Assembly: GCF_002959855.1 (NCBI RefSeq)
Contig: NZ_PPDB01000007.1
Span: 248,001-312,000 of the forward strand
Length of the DNA stretch: 64,000 nucleotides
Source of the DNA: Veillonella denticariosi JCM 15641
GTDB taxonomy: Bacteria > Bacillota > Negativicutes > Veillonellales > Veillonellaceae
Direction of reading: 5' to 3'
In this document: piece by piece, positions 8,616 through 17,032 of the stretch
Numbering within the stretch: position 1 is the first letter of the stretch
Layout of the letters: each line of letters begins with the position of its first letter
Translations under genes and position numbers: made by a program
The notes under the pieces: model-generated
Seen by the model: only the letters and a program-made list of their open reading frames with translations
Database searches by the model: none
Told to the model about the DNA's origin: nothing

Positions 8616-9357
8616 CCGTAATCAGCCTTCCACATCTGACATTGATAATAATGCTATACCGAAACATGTTGCTATTATTATGGACGGAAACGGCCGTTGG
8701 GCGAAACGTAGAGGTATGCCACGTTCTATGGGACATAAGGCGGGTGCCGATGTATTAAAGCAAATTGTTATCGCTGCTGATGAACTGGGCATTAAGGCGC
8801 TTACCGTATACGGTTTTTCTACGGAGAACTGGAAACGGCCTGAACAGGAAGTTTCTCTTTTAATGTCTTTGATAAAAGAATATTTAAATAAAAACGTGAA
8901 ATATATGCATGAGCATAATGTCCGTATCCGATTTATCGGGTTTATAGGCGGACTTTCACAAGAATTACAATCCATTATTGAGGATGCAGAACAATTAACG
9001 AAGAATAATACAGGTCTAACCTTGCAGTTGGCAATTAATTATGGTGGACGTGATGAAATAGTGAGAACCATATGTGATATTTCCGAATCCGTTGCTAATG
9101 GTTCCATTCGTATTGATGATATTACAGAGAATTATGTCAGTGAACATTTGTTTACGAAAGAGTTCAGCGATGTGGATCTTCTGATTCGTCCTAGCGGTGA
9201 TTTTAGGATCAGCAATTTTCTCTTATGGCAGATTGCCTATGCGGAGTTCTGGTTTACAGATTTACATTGGCCTGATTTTACAAAGGATACATTGATTGAA
9301 GCTGTAATTGCGTATCAGAAACGGGAACGCCGATTTGGCGGCTTATATGAGGAATAA
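8596..9357 (+). CDS. uppS: undecaprenyl diphosphate synthase (isoprenyl transferase)
   Basis: Makes the C55 cis-polyprenyl diphosphate carrier for peptidoglycan and O-antigen by adding isopentenyl units to farnesyl diphosphate. The 253-residue protein carries AIIMDGNGRWAKRRG (about 29-43) with the catalytic Asp and phosphate-binding GNGR. YGFSTENWKRP (about 75-85) and the C-terminal RPSGDFRISNFLLWQ then AEFWFTDLHWPDF also match. GAGGT at 8585-8589 sets the start inside the preceding small gene. It heads the uppS-cdsA-dxr-rseP envelope and isoprenoid run. Confidence 0.96.
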   Translation: MLKKIFNRNQPSTSDIDNNAIPKHVAIIMDGNGRWAKRRGMPRSMGHKAGADVLKQIVIAADELGIKALTVYGFSTENWKRPEQEVSLLMSLIKEYLNKNVKYMHEHNVRIRFIGFIGGLSQELQSIIEDAEQLTKNNTGLTLQLAINYGGRDEIVRTICDISESVANGSIRIDDITENYVSEHLFTKEFSDVDLLIRPSGDFRISNFLLWQIAYAEFWFTDLHWPDFTKDTLIEAVIAYQKRERRFGGLYEE

Positions 9358-9359
9358 AA

Positions 9360-10181
9360 ATGTTAAAAACACGCGTTATAACTGCTGTTATAGGGTTTAT
9401 CATTGCTCTTGGGGCCATTACAATAGGAGGCTCTGTTTATGATACACTTATCACGATATTGGCACTTTTGGGGTGGCGTGAATTTGTCTTGCTAGGTAAA
9501 GCTAAACATGTGCGTATGCCTATCATATGGGGATACGCGAGTGTGCTATTGATCATGATTTCATTGGCTATACAGATGTATGTATTGGCAGGTGCCATAA
9601 TTGTGTTAGGGTTATTCGCTAATTATATGTTGTGTACCTTCGGTGAAAGTAAATATAACATGTCGAGCGTATCGTACAGCATCTTCGGTTTACTCTATGT
9701 AGTAATCGGTATGGCGTCGTTATTAACTATTCGCCATGACTCGGTATACATATCATTACCTATGCCTTTTGAACTGTATAATTGGGGCGTCATTACATTG
9801 TGGCTTTTGTTATTTACTACTTGGGCCAGCGATACATTTGCTTATTTTGCAGGGTGCGCTTTTGGTAAGCATAAAATAGTTCCGACTATCAGTCCGAATA
9901 AGACTTTAGAAGGTTTTATCGGTGGATTTATCGGATGTATCATCACAGGTGCTGTTTTCTCCTATATTGTGGGAATTCCCTTTTGGTTCGGTATTCACGT
10001 AGGGATGATTTGCGGTATTTTGGCACCTTTAGGCGATTTATTTGAATCAAAATTAAAGCGTTTATGTAATGTGAAAGATTCCGGAACTTTGTTACCGGGG
10101 CATGGCGGCGTATTGGATCGCTTTGATAGTCTGCTGTTTACAGCTCCGGCGATACTTATTTACGTATTGATGCTTTCATAG
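9360..10181 (+). CDS. cdsA: phosphatidate cytidylyltransferase (CDP-diacylglycerol synthase)
   Basis: An integral membrane enzyme that converts phosphatidic acid and CTP to CDP-diacylglycerol, the entry to phosphatidylglycerol and phosphatidylethanolamine. The 273-residue protein has about seven or eight hydrophobic segments. The C-terminal signature SDTFAYFAGCAFGKHKIVP, SPNKTLEG, GDLFESKLKR and KDSGTLLPGHGGVLDRFDSL contains the conserved acidic and lysine residues of the family. It starts 3 bases after uppS. Confidence 0.95.
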   Translation: MLKTRVITAVIGFIIALGAITIGGSVYDTLITILALLGWREFVLLGKAKHVRMPIIWGYASVLLIMISLAIQMYVLAGAIIVLGLFANYMLCTFGESKYNMSSVSYSIFGLLYVVIGMASLLTIRHDSVYISLPMPFELYNWGVITLWLLLFTTWASDTFAYFAGCAFGKHKIVPTISPNKTLEGFIGGFIGCIITGAVFSYIVGIPFWFGIHVGMICGILAPLGDLFESKLKRLCNVKDSGTLLPGHGGVLDRFDSLLFTAPAILIYVLMLS

Positions 10182-10200
10182 ACATTAGGGGATTCCTTTC

Positions 10201-11346
10201 ATGAAATATCTTAGTATTATAGGAAGTACCGGTTCCATAGGTACACAAACATTGGATGTGGTCTCTCAGCATCCGGATCAATTTAAGGTTGTCGCATTAG
10301 TGGCGCATCATAATATCGATCTTTTAGAGAAACAAATCAAAGAATTTGAGCCGTTAATAGCAGGGATTGTCGATGAAATAGCATTTGAAGAACTGAAAAA
10401 ACGTTATACCGGATCTACCAGATTAATTGGCGGTAAAGAGGCTCTTATTGCGGCGGCCACTATTCAAGAAGCATCTATGGTGGTGACGGCTATTGTAGGT
10501 GCTGCCGGCATCGAACCGACTGTTGAAGCTATAAAGAAAGGCAAGACAATAGGCCTTGCCAATAAGGAAACCCTCGTGGCCGGTGGCCCACTTATTACAT
10601 CCTTAGCTAAAGCGCATAATGTTCAGATTTTGCCGATTGACAGTGAGCATAGCGCCATATTTCAATGTTTAGAAGGACAGGACCGCAGTAATGTGGATTC
10701 ACTAATTGTAACTGCATCAGGCGGTCCGTTACGAACCTGGGATTCCGCGTCTATACAATCTGCTACAGCAGCGGACTGTTTACGTCATCCCACTTGGAAT
10801 ATGGGGAATAAAATTACCATTGATTCGGCATCATTATTTAATAAAGGCCTAGAAGTTATAGAGGCTCACTGGCTTTTTGATTTTGATTTTGACCATATTG
10901 ATGTGGTAGTTCACCCGCAGAGTATTGTCCACTCCATGATTCGTATGAAGGATGGGGCTATTTTGGCACAATTGGGGAATCCCGATATGCGTGAACCTAT
11001 CCAGTATGCTTTGACGTACCCGAAACGTGAGCATTTATCTATGACTCATTTGGACTTTTCAAAGGCGTTACAATTAGAATTTTTGCCGCCTCGATATGAT
11101 GATTTTCCTGCATTACGACTTGCTTATGAGGTAGGTCGTGCGGGAGGCTTTAAACCGGCCGTATTTAATGCGGCAAATGAAACGGCTGTTTATGCATTTT
11201 TAGATGATAAAATCGCCTTTGGCGATATTTATAAGGTTGTTACAGCTGTTCTTGATTCTATGGGGAGAGAAGATATTTTTATATTAGATAATTTATTAGC
11301 CATCGATCGATGGGCCAGAGAAAAGGCCATATCATTGATGCCATAG
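10201..11346 (+). CDS. dxr: 1-deoxy-D-xylulose 5-phosphate reductoisomerase
   Basis: The second step of the MEP isoprenoid pathway: NADPH-dependent rearrangement of DXP to MEP, the target of fosmidomycin. The 381-residue protein opens with the nucleotide-binding IIGSTGSIGTQTLDVV. It contains ANKETLVAGG (about 120-129), DSEHSAIFQCL (about 147-157) with the metal-binding Asp and Glu, TASGGPLR, HPTWNMGNKITIDSASL and NKGLEVIEAHWLF with the second metal-ligand Glu. The run uppS-cdsA-dxr-rseP-ispG is a conserved bacterial block. Confidence 0.97.
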   Translation: MKYLSIIGSTGSIGTQTLDVVSQHPDQFKVVALVAHHNIDLLEKQIKEFEPLIAGIVDEIAFEELKKRYTGSTRLIGGKEALIAAATIQEASMVVTAIVGAAGIEPTVEAIKKGKTIGLANKETLVAGGPLITSLAKAHNVQILPIDSEHSAIFQCLEGQDRSNVDSLIVTASGGPLRTWDSASIQSATAADCLRHPTWNMGNKITIDSASLFNKGLEVIEAHWLFDFDFDHIDVVVHPQSIVHSMIRMKDGAILAQLGNPDMREPIQYALTYPKREHLSMTHLDFSKALQLEFLPPRYDDFPALRLAYEVGRAGGFKPAVFNAANETAVYAFLDDKIAFGDIYKVVTAVLDSMGREDIFILDNLLAIDRWAREKAISLMP

Positions 11347-11354
11347 GAGTATAT

Positions 11355-12371
11355 ATGACAACGGCATTAGCCACGATTTTTGTATTTGGCTTAATCGTAT
11401 TTATTCATGAATTAGGCCATTTTATTACGGCCAAGATGTCGGGTATGCAAGTCGATGAATTTGCTATCGGTTTTGGACCGGCTATAGCGAAGGTGAAAAA
11501 GGGGGAAACCTTGTATTCCATTCGCATTATTCCATTGGGTGGATTTAATCGTATCTCCGGTATGAGTCCGGAGGAGGAACTCCATGAACATTCATTTTAT
11601 ACAAAGCCGGCATGGAAGAAGTTTATCGTAATTTCCGCCGGCGCAGTATTTAATTTTTTGTTGGCTATCGTTATTTTCTTTGGTTTAAATTTAACGGTAG
11701 GCAATATGACCTATAGTGATGAACCGGTCATTGGGAATGTTATTTCCGGCAGTGCTGCAGAGCAGGCTGATTTAAAGGCTAACGATCGCATTATAACGAT
11801 TGACGGTAAGCCGATTACTAAATGGGAAGAAATTCGTCCTAGCTTAATGGGGACCGCTAATCATGGTGTTCCTGTTGTGGTAAATCGTAATGGTGAAAGC
11901 ATTGAAACGACTGTTATTCCTAAAATGGAGCAGGGATCAGTAAAGATTGGTATTTATCCTAGCTTTACCAGCGAGCAATACGGTGTAGGTGAAGCTTTCA
12001 CAAAGGCTGTAACCGATACAGGTAAAACCATAACAGCTATGATACAGGGATTATACGAGATGATTCGCGGTACACAGGCCGTTGAGTTATCAGGTCCTGT
12101 AGGTATTTCACAAATGGCAGGAACGGTAGCTCAATCCGGATTTGCACCGCTTTTAGCATTTGCCGCATTCCTCAGCATTAATTTAGGTGTCATCAATTTA
12201 TTGCCGTTACCTGTTCTTGATGGCGGACATTTGATTATTATTATAGTGGAGGCCATTACGGGGCGTAAGTTACCGGCTAAAGCGCTTATGTACATTCAAA
12301 TGATTGGCATCGCTTTATTGGTAACATTATTCCTATATGTGACGACTCAGGATATTTTCCGTTTACTATAA
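11355..12371 (+). CDS. rseP: site-2 protease family membrane zinc metalloprotease (RseP/RasP)
   Basis: An intramembrane protease that cleaves anti-sigma factors and leftover signal peptides within the membrane. The zinc site HELGH lies in the first helix (about residue 18-22 from the chosen start). A PDZ domain covers about 115-185 (GSAAEQADLKANDRIITIDG). The second site motif LLPLPVLDGGHL lies near 285, and there are four hydrophobic segments. I start at ATG 11355, preceded by AGGAG at 11345-11349; an ATG at 11310 lies deep inside dxr with no ribosome site. Length 338 fits Firmicutes RasP. Confidence 0.94.
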   Translation: MTTALATIFVFGLIVFIHELGHFITAKMSGMQVDEFAIGFGPAIAKVKKGETLYSIRIIPLGGFNRISGMSPEEELHEHSFYTKPAWKKFIVISAGAVFNFLLAIVIFFGLNLTVGNMTYSDEPVIGNVISGSAAEQADLKANDRIITIDGKPITKWEEIRPSLMGTANHGVPVVVNRNGESIETTVIPKMEQGSVKIGIYPSFTSEQYGVGEAFTKAVTDTGKTITAMIQGLYEMIRGTQAVELSGPVGISQMAGTVAQSGFAPLLAFAAFLSINLGVINLLPLPVLDGGHLIIIIVEAITGRKLPAKALMYIQMIGIALLVTLFLYVTTQDIFRLL

Positions 12372-12389
12372 TACAATTAGGAGATTATA

Positions 12390-13466
12390 ATGATTATTCG
12401 TAAACCTACAAACGGTATCTATGTAGGTACAGTAAAAATTGGGGATTACGCACCGATTAGTATTCAGTCAATGATTACTACGGATCCTGTACATACGGAA
12501 AAAGCCATTGCGGAAATCAATCATCTGGCTGAAGCTGGTTGTGAGTTGGTACGTGTCGCAGTACCTACAATGGCTTCCGCAAAGGCGATTAAGGCTGTTC
12601 GTGCGGGTATTTCTATCCCCTTGATTGCAGATATTCATTTTGATTATAGATTAGCTCTGGAAGCTATTGATAATAATGTCGATGGTTTGCGTATCAATCC
12701 CGGGAATATTGGCGGTGAAGATAAGGTATTGGCGGTTATAGAAAAAGCAAAACCAAAGCAGATTCCGATTCGAATAGGTGTCAATGCGGGTTCACTGCCA
12801 AAACATATTCTTGATGCTCATGGCGGGCATCCTACGGCAGACGGAATGGTGGACACCGCATTGGAGCATGTTCGTATTCTTGAAAAACTCGATTATCGTC
12901 AGATGAAATTATCTATAAAGGCAACCGAGGTGCCTCTTATGGTTGAGGCATATCGTAAATTATCTGATAAGATCCCCTATCCATTGCATTTAGGTGTTAC
13001 GGAGGCTGGAACGATAAAACAGGGCACCATTAAATCCGCTATGGGAATCGGGGCTTTATTATTGGATGGTATCGGAGATACATTGAGGGTTTCACTTACG
13101 GGAGATCCGATTCATGAAATTGAAGTAGGCCGAAGTATTTTAAGTAATCTAGGTCTGCGAAACTTCGGGGCTACCATGATTTCCTGTCCTACCTGTGGAC
13201 GATGTCAGGTAAATCTGTTCGATATGGCCGGGATTGTGGAGGAACGCTTAGAGTCTATTAAGGCACCTATTAAGGTGGCTGTCATGGGCTGTGTTGTAAA
13301 TGGTCCCGGGGAAGCACGTGAGGCTGACTTCGGTATCGCCGGCGGTAACGGACAAGGAATTGTCTTTAGAAAAGGCGAGGTTATTAAAACCGTGCCTGAA
13401 TCTGAACTTGTAGATACATTATTTAGAGAAATCGATCAATATTTAGAATCATTGGATGAGGAGTAA
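12390..13466 (+). CDS. ispG: 4-hydroxy-3-methylbut-2-enyl diphosphate synthase (ferredoxin/flavodoxin)
   Basis: The penultimate MEP pathway step: reduces MEcPP to HMBPP using a 4Fe-4S cluster. The 358-residue protein has the short bacterial architecture, a TIM barrel followed by the cluster domain. Visible signatures are SIQSMITTDP (about 25-34), LVADIHFD-type IADIHFDYRLAL (about 77-88), RINPGNIGG and the cluster cysteines in SCPTCGRC and CVVNGPGEA. The cluster ligand glutamate is in the last motif. It is 18 bases after rseP and 2 bases before proS. Confidence 0.96.
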   Translation: MIIRKPTNGIYVGTVKIGDYAPISIQSMITTDPVHTEKAIAEINHLAEAGCELVRVAVPTMASAKAIKAVRAGISIPLIADIHFDYRLALEAIDNNVDGLRINPGNIGGEDKVLAVIEKAKPKQIPIRIGVNAGSLPKHILDAHGGHPTADGMVDTALEHVRILEKLDYRQMKLSIKATEVPLMVEAYRKLSDKIPYPLHLGVTEAGTIKQGTIKSAMGIGALLLDGIGDTLRVSLTGDPIHEIEVGRSILSNLGLRNFGATMISCPTCGRCQVNLFDMAGIVEERLESIKAPIKVAVMGCVVNGPGEAREADFGIAGGNGQGIVFRKGEVIKTVPESELVDTLFREIDQYLESLDEE

Positions 13467-13468
13467 TT

Positions 13469-15187
13469 ATGTTAGCCAGTAAATTGTATGCGCCTACATT
13501 ACGTGAAGTTCCGGCTGATGCAGACGTGGTGAGTCAACAGTTAATGTTGAGAGCGGGCTTTATTCGGAAAACGGCCAGCGGTTTATATAGCTTTTTGCCA
13601 TTAGGGTGGAGAAGTATAAAAAAAATCGAAGCTATTGTAAGAGAAGAAATGGACCGTGCTAACGCACAGGAAATTATGATGCCTATTTTACAGCCGGCTG
13701 AGATTTGGAAAGATTCCGGTCGATGGAAGGCATATGGTGCGGAAATGATGCGCATCCATGATCGCCATGAAAATGAATATTGCTTGGGACCGACTCATGA
13801 AGAAATGATTACGACCTTAGTAAAAAACGAAATTAACTCATATCGTCAATTACCTGTAAATTTATATCAGATTCAAAGTAAGTTCCGTGATGAACGTCGT
13901 CCCAGATATGGCTTGATGCGCAGTCGCGAATTTATTATGAAGGATGCTTACTCCTTTGATATTGATGAAAAAGGTCTCGATGAATCCTATAAATCCATGT
14001 ATGACGCATACATGAACATTTTTAACCGCTGCGGTCTTACGTTTCGTCCGGTTGAGGCGGATTCTGGTGCTATCGGCGGTAGCGGGACTCATGAATTTAT
14101 GGCTATTGCCGATGCCGGTGAAGCGGACATCGTGTATTGTACAGCTTGTGACTATGCGGCCAACATAGAAATCGGTAAACCTGGTATTATGAAGCAGGAT
14201 GAAGAAGCATATAAGAATCTCGAAACTGTGGATACTCCTCATGCTAGTACTATTGAAGCTGTTGCAGATATGCTTAACCTGCCGTTGGAGAAAACAATTA
14301 AAGCCGTTGTATTTTCAATTGACGGAAAGGTTGTTCTGGCTATCGTTCGAGGCGATCATGAGGTTAATGAAATTGCGGTTCAACATGCTGTGCTCGGCAC
14401 GGTGGAACCGGAAATGGCTACGCCAGAAGAACTTGAAAAAGTAGGTTTGACGGCCGGCTTTATAAGTCCTGTAGGATTACATCAATCAGATGATTTCGCT
14501 ATCGTTGTTGATGAGTCCGTTATGGAAACATATAATGTGTGTGGCGGCGCTAATAAAAAGGATGCACATTATATCAATATCAATCCAAAACGGGATTTTG
14601 ATGTGGATGATATCATCATCGCTCCAATTCGTCTGATTACAGACGATGATGTATGCCCTTGTTGCGGCGGTACTTTGGAACATGCTAAAGGTATTGAAGT
14701 AGGACAAGTTTTTAAGTTAGGTACAAAGTATTCCGAAGCATTGCAAGCTACATTCCTGGATCAAAACGGTCGACCAAATCCGATGGTTATGGGCTGTTAT
14801 GGTATCGGGGTATCCCGCACATTGGCGGCGGCTATAGAACAATATCATGATGAAAACGGTATTATCTGGCCGCGTGCTATTGCACCGTTTGAAACCGTTA
14901 TCGTGCCTATTAATGCGAAGGACTCAGTTTTGATGGAGGCAAGTCAGAGAATTTATGATTCTTTGCAACAGGCCGATGTAGATGTATTATTAGATGATCG
15001 AAAGGATCGGGCCGGTGTCAAGTTTAAAGATGCGGACCTCATCGGTTATCCATTGCGTATTACGGTAAGTAAGAGCACCGTAGAACGTGATGAAGTGGAA
15101 ATTCAAATTCGCAAGTCGGGGGAGACCATCACTTGTGCTATAGATATGGTTACATCTAAGGTGACCGAATTACTGCAAAATTTATAA
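13469..15187 (+). CDS. proS: prolyl-tRNA synthetase, bacterial type with editing domain
   Basis: Charges tRNA-Pro and hydrolyses mischarged Ala-tRNA-Pro. The 572-residue class II synthetase has motif 1 around residues 60-75, motif 2 FRDERRPRYGLMRSREFIMKD (read about 137-157, shown in pieces: FRDERRPR, RSREFIMKDAYSF) and motif 3 GCYGIGVSRTLAAAIEQ (about 440-456). The inserted editing (INS) domain lies between about 225 and 390. The C-terminal anticodon-binding domain contains DDRKDRAGVKFKDADLIG. It closes the operon and is followed by a terminator. Confidence 0.97.
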   Translation: MLASKLYAPTLREVPADADVVSQQLMLRAGFIRKTASGLYSFLPLGWRSIKKIEAIVREEMDRANAQEIMMPILQPAEIWKDSGRWKAYGAEMMRIHDRHENEYCLGPTHEEMITTLVKNEINSYRQLPVNLYQIQSKFRDERRPRYGLMRSREFIMKDAYSFDIDEKGLDESYKSMYDAYMNIFNRCGLTFRPVEADSGAIGGSGTHEFMAIADAGEADIVYCTACDYAANIEIGKPGIMKQDEEAYKNLETVDTPHASTIEAVADMLNLPLEKTIKAVVFSIDGKVVLAIVRGDHEVNEIAVQHAVLGTVEPEMATPEELEKVGLTAGFISPVGLHQSDDFAIVVDESVMETYNVCGGANKKDAHYININPKRDFDVDDIIIAPIRLITDDDVCPCCGGTLEHAKGIEVGQVFKLGTKYSEALQATFLDQNGRPNPMVMGCYGIGVSRTLAAAIEQYHDENGIIWPRAIAPFETVIVPINAKDSVLMEASQRIYDSLQQADVDVLLDDRKDRAGVKFKDADLIGYPLRITVSKSTVERDEVEIQIRKSGETITCAIDMVTSKVTELLQNL

Positions 15188-15192
15188 TTAAG

Positions 15193-15234
15193 ATTGCGAT
15201 TTCGATGAATATTCATCGGAATCGCAATTTTTTC
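15193..15234 (+). terminator. intrinsic terminator after proS
   Basis: Two 18-base arms (15193-15210 and 15211-15228) pair almost completely with one G-T wobble and are followed by six T. It ends the long pyrH-proS transcript. Confidence 0.92.
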
Positions 15235-15302
15235 CTCTTCTTGAATTAATTATAGGAATCAGTCATAATTAATTAATAAGGTAATTATAATGGGAGGCAT
15301 GT

Positions 15303-16130
15303 ATGTTAGTTGATTTTCATATGCATTCCACATTTTCGGATGGGGTTGAATCTCCTGAATCTTTATTTCGTCATAGTTTAGCCTCTAATCTGTCGATGAT
15401 ATCCTTAACAGATCATGATGAAATAGATGGAATTATGATGCTGCGTGATGCTCAGAAAAAATGGGATTTTGCACAATCTATAAAGATTATTACAGGCTGT
15501 GAGTTTAGCGGTAATTATAAAGGTAAAGATATTCATATTTTAGGATATCGTTTTGATGAGACTGATGAAAAACTTATGCAATTCATTAATTACGTCAAGG
15601 CTGAAAGAGTTTCGCGCGTTGCAAAGATGATTCAACGCTGTAACGAGGCAGGTTATCGTATTACGATGGATATGCTTGAAAATACATTTCCTCATGCTCG
15701 GGCATATGGGCGACCTCATATAGGTCAACTACTCATCGATAATGGGTATGCAAAGGATATTAACGAAGTCTTTTCCACCGTTTTACATAAGGACAGTCCC
15801 TGCTATATACCTAAGGTTAAGATTGAAGTTCCAAAGATTATCGATATCATTCACACAGCAGGGGGCTTAGCTGTTATGGCTCATCCTAAGTTAATCCGTA
15901 ACGATGATTATGTCGTAGAGATGTTAGAGTTTGATTTTGACGGTATTGAGGCATACCATTCTAAGCACGATAGTACGGATGAATCGAAATATAAGGCTTT
16001 AGCGATGGAATGCCATCTATTTATTACAGGCGGATCGGATTATCATGGCATTCAAGGTAAACCTCCTGCAAGATTAGGTGATTTTGTAGTCGATAGTGAA
16101 AGTGTGTCCAAATTTATAGATTTATTATAA
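15303..16130 (+). CDS. PHP-domain metal-dependent phosphoesterase (TrpH/YciV-like)
   Basis: A polymerase-and-histidinol-phosphatase fold hydrolase. It starts LVDFHMHSTFSDGVESPE with the metal-binding HMH, then SLTDHDEIDG (about 36-45), HILGY, the AHPKLIRN segment near 193 and GGSDYHG near 240, so the usual His and Asp ligands are present. Length 275 is typical. E. coli RNase AM (YciV/TrpH) and 3',5'-nucleotide bisphosphatases belong here; the substrate cannot be told. GGGAGG lies 6 bases before the ATG. It begins a three-gene unit with the P-loop/Asp23 gene and miaB. Confidence 0.88.
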   Translation: MLVDFHMHSTFSDGVESPESLFRHSLASNLSMISLTDHDEIDGIMMLRDAQKKWDFAQSIKIITGCEFSGNYKGKDIHILGYRFDETDEKLMQFINYVKAERVSRVAKMIQRCNEAGYRITMDMLENTFPHARAYGRPHIGQLLIDNGYAKDINEVFSTVLHKDSPCYIPKVKIEVPKIIDIIHTAGGLAVMAHPKLIRNDDYVVEMLEFDFDGIEAYHSKHDSTDESKYKALAMECHLFITGGSDYHGIQGKPPARLGDFVVDSESVSKFIDLL

Positions 16131-16145
16131 ATACCGAGGTAAAGT

Positions 16146-17024
16146 ATGGAAGTCATTGCATTTGTTGGCAGCAGCGGGACAGGCAAAAGTCATCGTGCAC
16201 TTGTTCTAGCCCATGAAAATAAAATAGAATGCATCATCGATGATGGTATTTTAATTCATGATAATAAAATTGTGGCAGGTTTTTCAGCTAAAAAGGAATC
16301 AAGCCGTCTGAAAGCGGTACGACGCGCTATATTTCAGGATCCTGTGCAGGTGAAGTCGGTTCGTGATCAACTGGATAAAATCAATCCGAATAAATTAATG
16401 ATTATCGGCACATCGGATAATATGGTGAAAAAAATAACGAAGGCTTTGGGATTACAGGAACCGGACCGTTATATACGCATTGAAGATGTGGCGACACCGA
16501 AGGAAATAGAGCGCGCTCAACATGCGCGTTTAAAGGAAGGCAAGCATATTATTCCCGTTCCGACGATGGAGCTTAAACCTCATTTTAAAGGGTATCTTAT
16601 CGATCCGATTAAGACGATGTGGCGCCGTCGAACATTGAAAAAACAGGATCAGGATACATTGGGACAAATCGGGTCTGAAGGCTTTGAACGATCTGTTGTA
16701 CGTCCTGCTTTCAGTTATTATGGACGCTTAACATTCGATGACGATGTGATTATCAAGTTGATTCGTAACGGTTTAAAAAAAGTTGCCGGTGTAGACGAAT
16801 CCAGTGATATTTCTTTTAAGAAGAGCAAAAAAGGACAAAACGGACTCATTTTGGATATGGCCGTTGTCATTGAACACGGGTATCCCGTCAAGAATTTGAT
16901 GCAACAGGTGCAAAAGTCCGTACGTAATGAGATTGAATATATTACCGGTATGTCTATCGAGCGAATGTCCATCAAAGTGAAAAATATTGTAGAAACAAAA
17001 CGGAAAATTATAAAACATATGTAG
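16146..17024 (+). CDS. P-loop NTPase fused to an Asp23/Gls24 (YloU) domain
   Basis: A 292-residue two-part protein. The N-terminus has a clear Walker A motif, GSSGTGKS (about 8-15), followed by a Rossmann-like region (IIDDGILI; LMIIGTSDN) but no standard Walker B. After a basic linker (about 165-190), residues 190-285 match the Asp23/Gls24 envelope-stress domain: RLTFDDDVIIKLI, KKVAGVDE, LDMAVVIEHGYPVKNLMQQVQKSV and EYITGMSIERMSIKV. Function is unknown. Asp23-family proteins form membrane-associated scaffolds in Gram-positive bacteria. It lies 9 bases before miaB. The same fusion may be common in Clostridia and Negativicutes, which I could not check. Confidence 0.8.
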   Translation: MEVIAFVGSSGTGKSHRALVLAHENKIECIIDDGILIHDNKIVAGFSAKKESSRLKAVRRAIFQDPVQVKSVRDQLDKINPNKLMIIGTSDNMVKKITKALGLQEPDRYIRIEDVATPKEIERAQHARLKEGKHIIPVPTMELKPHFKGYLIDPIKTMWRRRTLKKQDQDTLGQIGSEGFERSVVRPAFSYYGRLTFDDDVIIKLIRNGLKKVAGVDESSDISFKKSKKGQNGLILDMAVVIEHGYPVKNLMQQVQKSVRNEIEYITGMSIERMSIKVKNIVETKRKIIKHM

Positions 17025-17032
17025 GAGTTGGA

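Noticed and set aside
11310-11354. N-terminal extension of rseP starting inside dxr
   Set aside because: No ribosome site, and it would put polar residues before the first membrane helix; ATG 11355 follows AGGAG.
13862-14242. 126-codon minus-strand frame inside proS
   Set aside because: No ribosome site or recognisable domain; proS is intact on the + strand.
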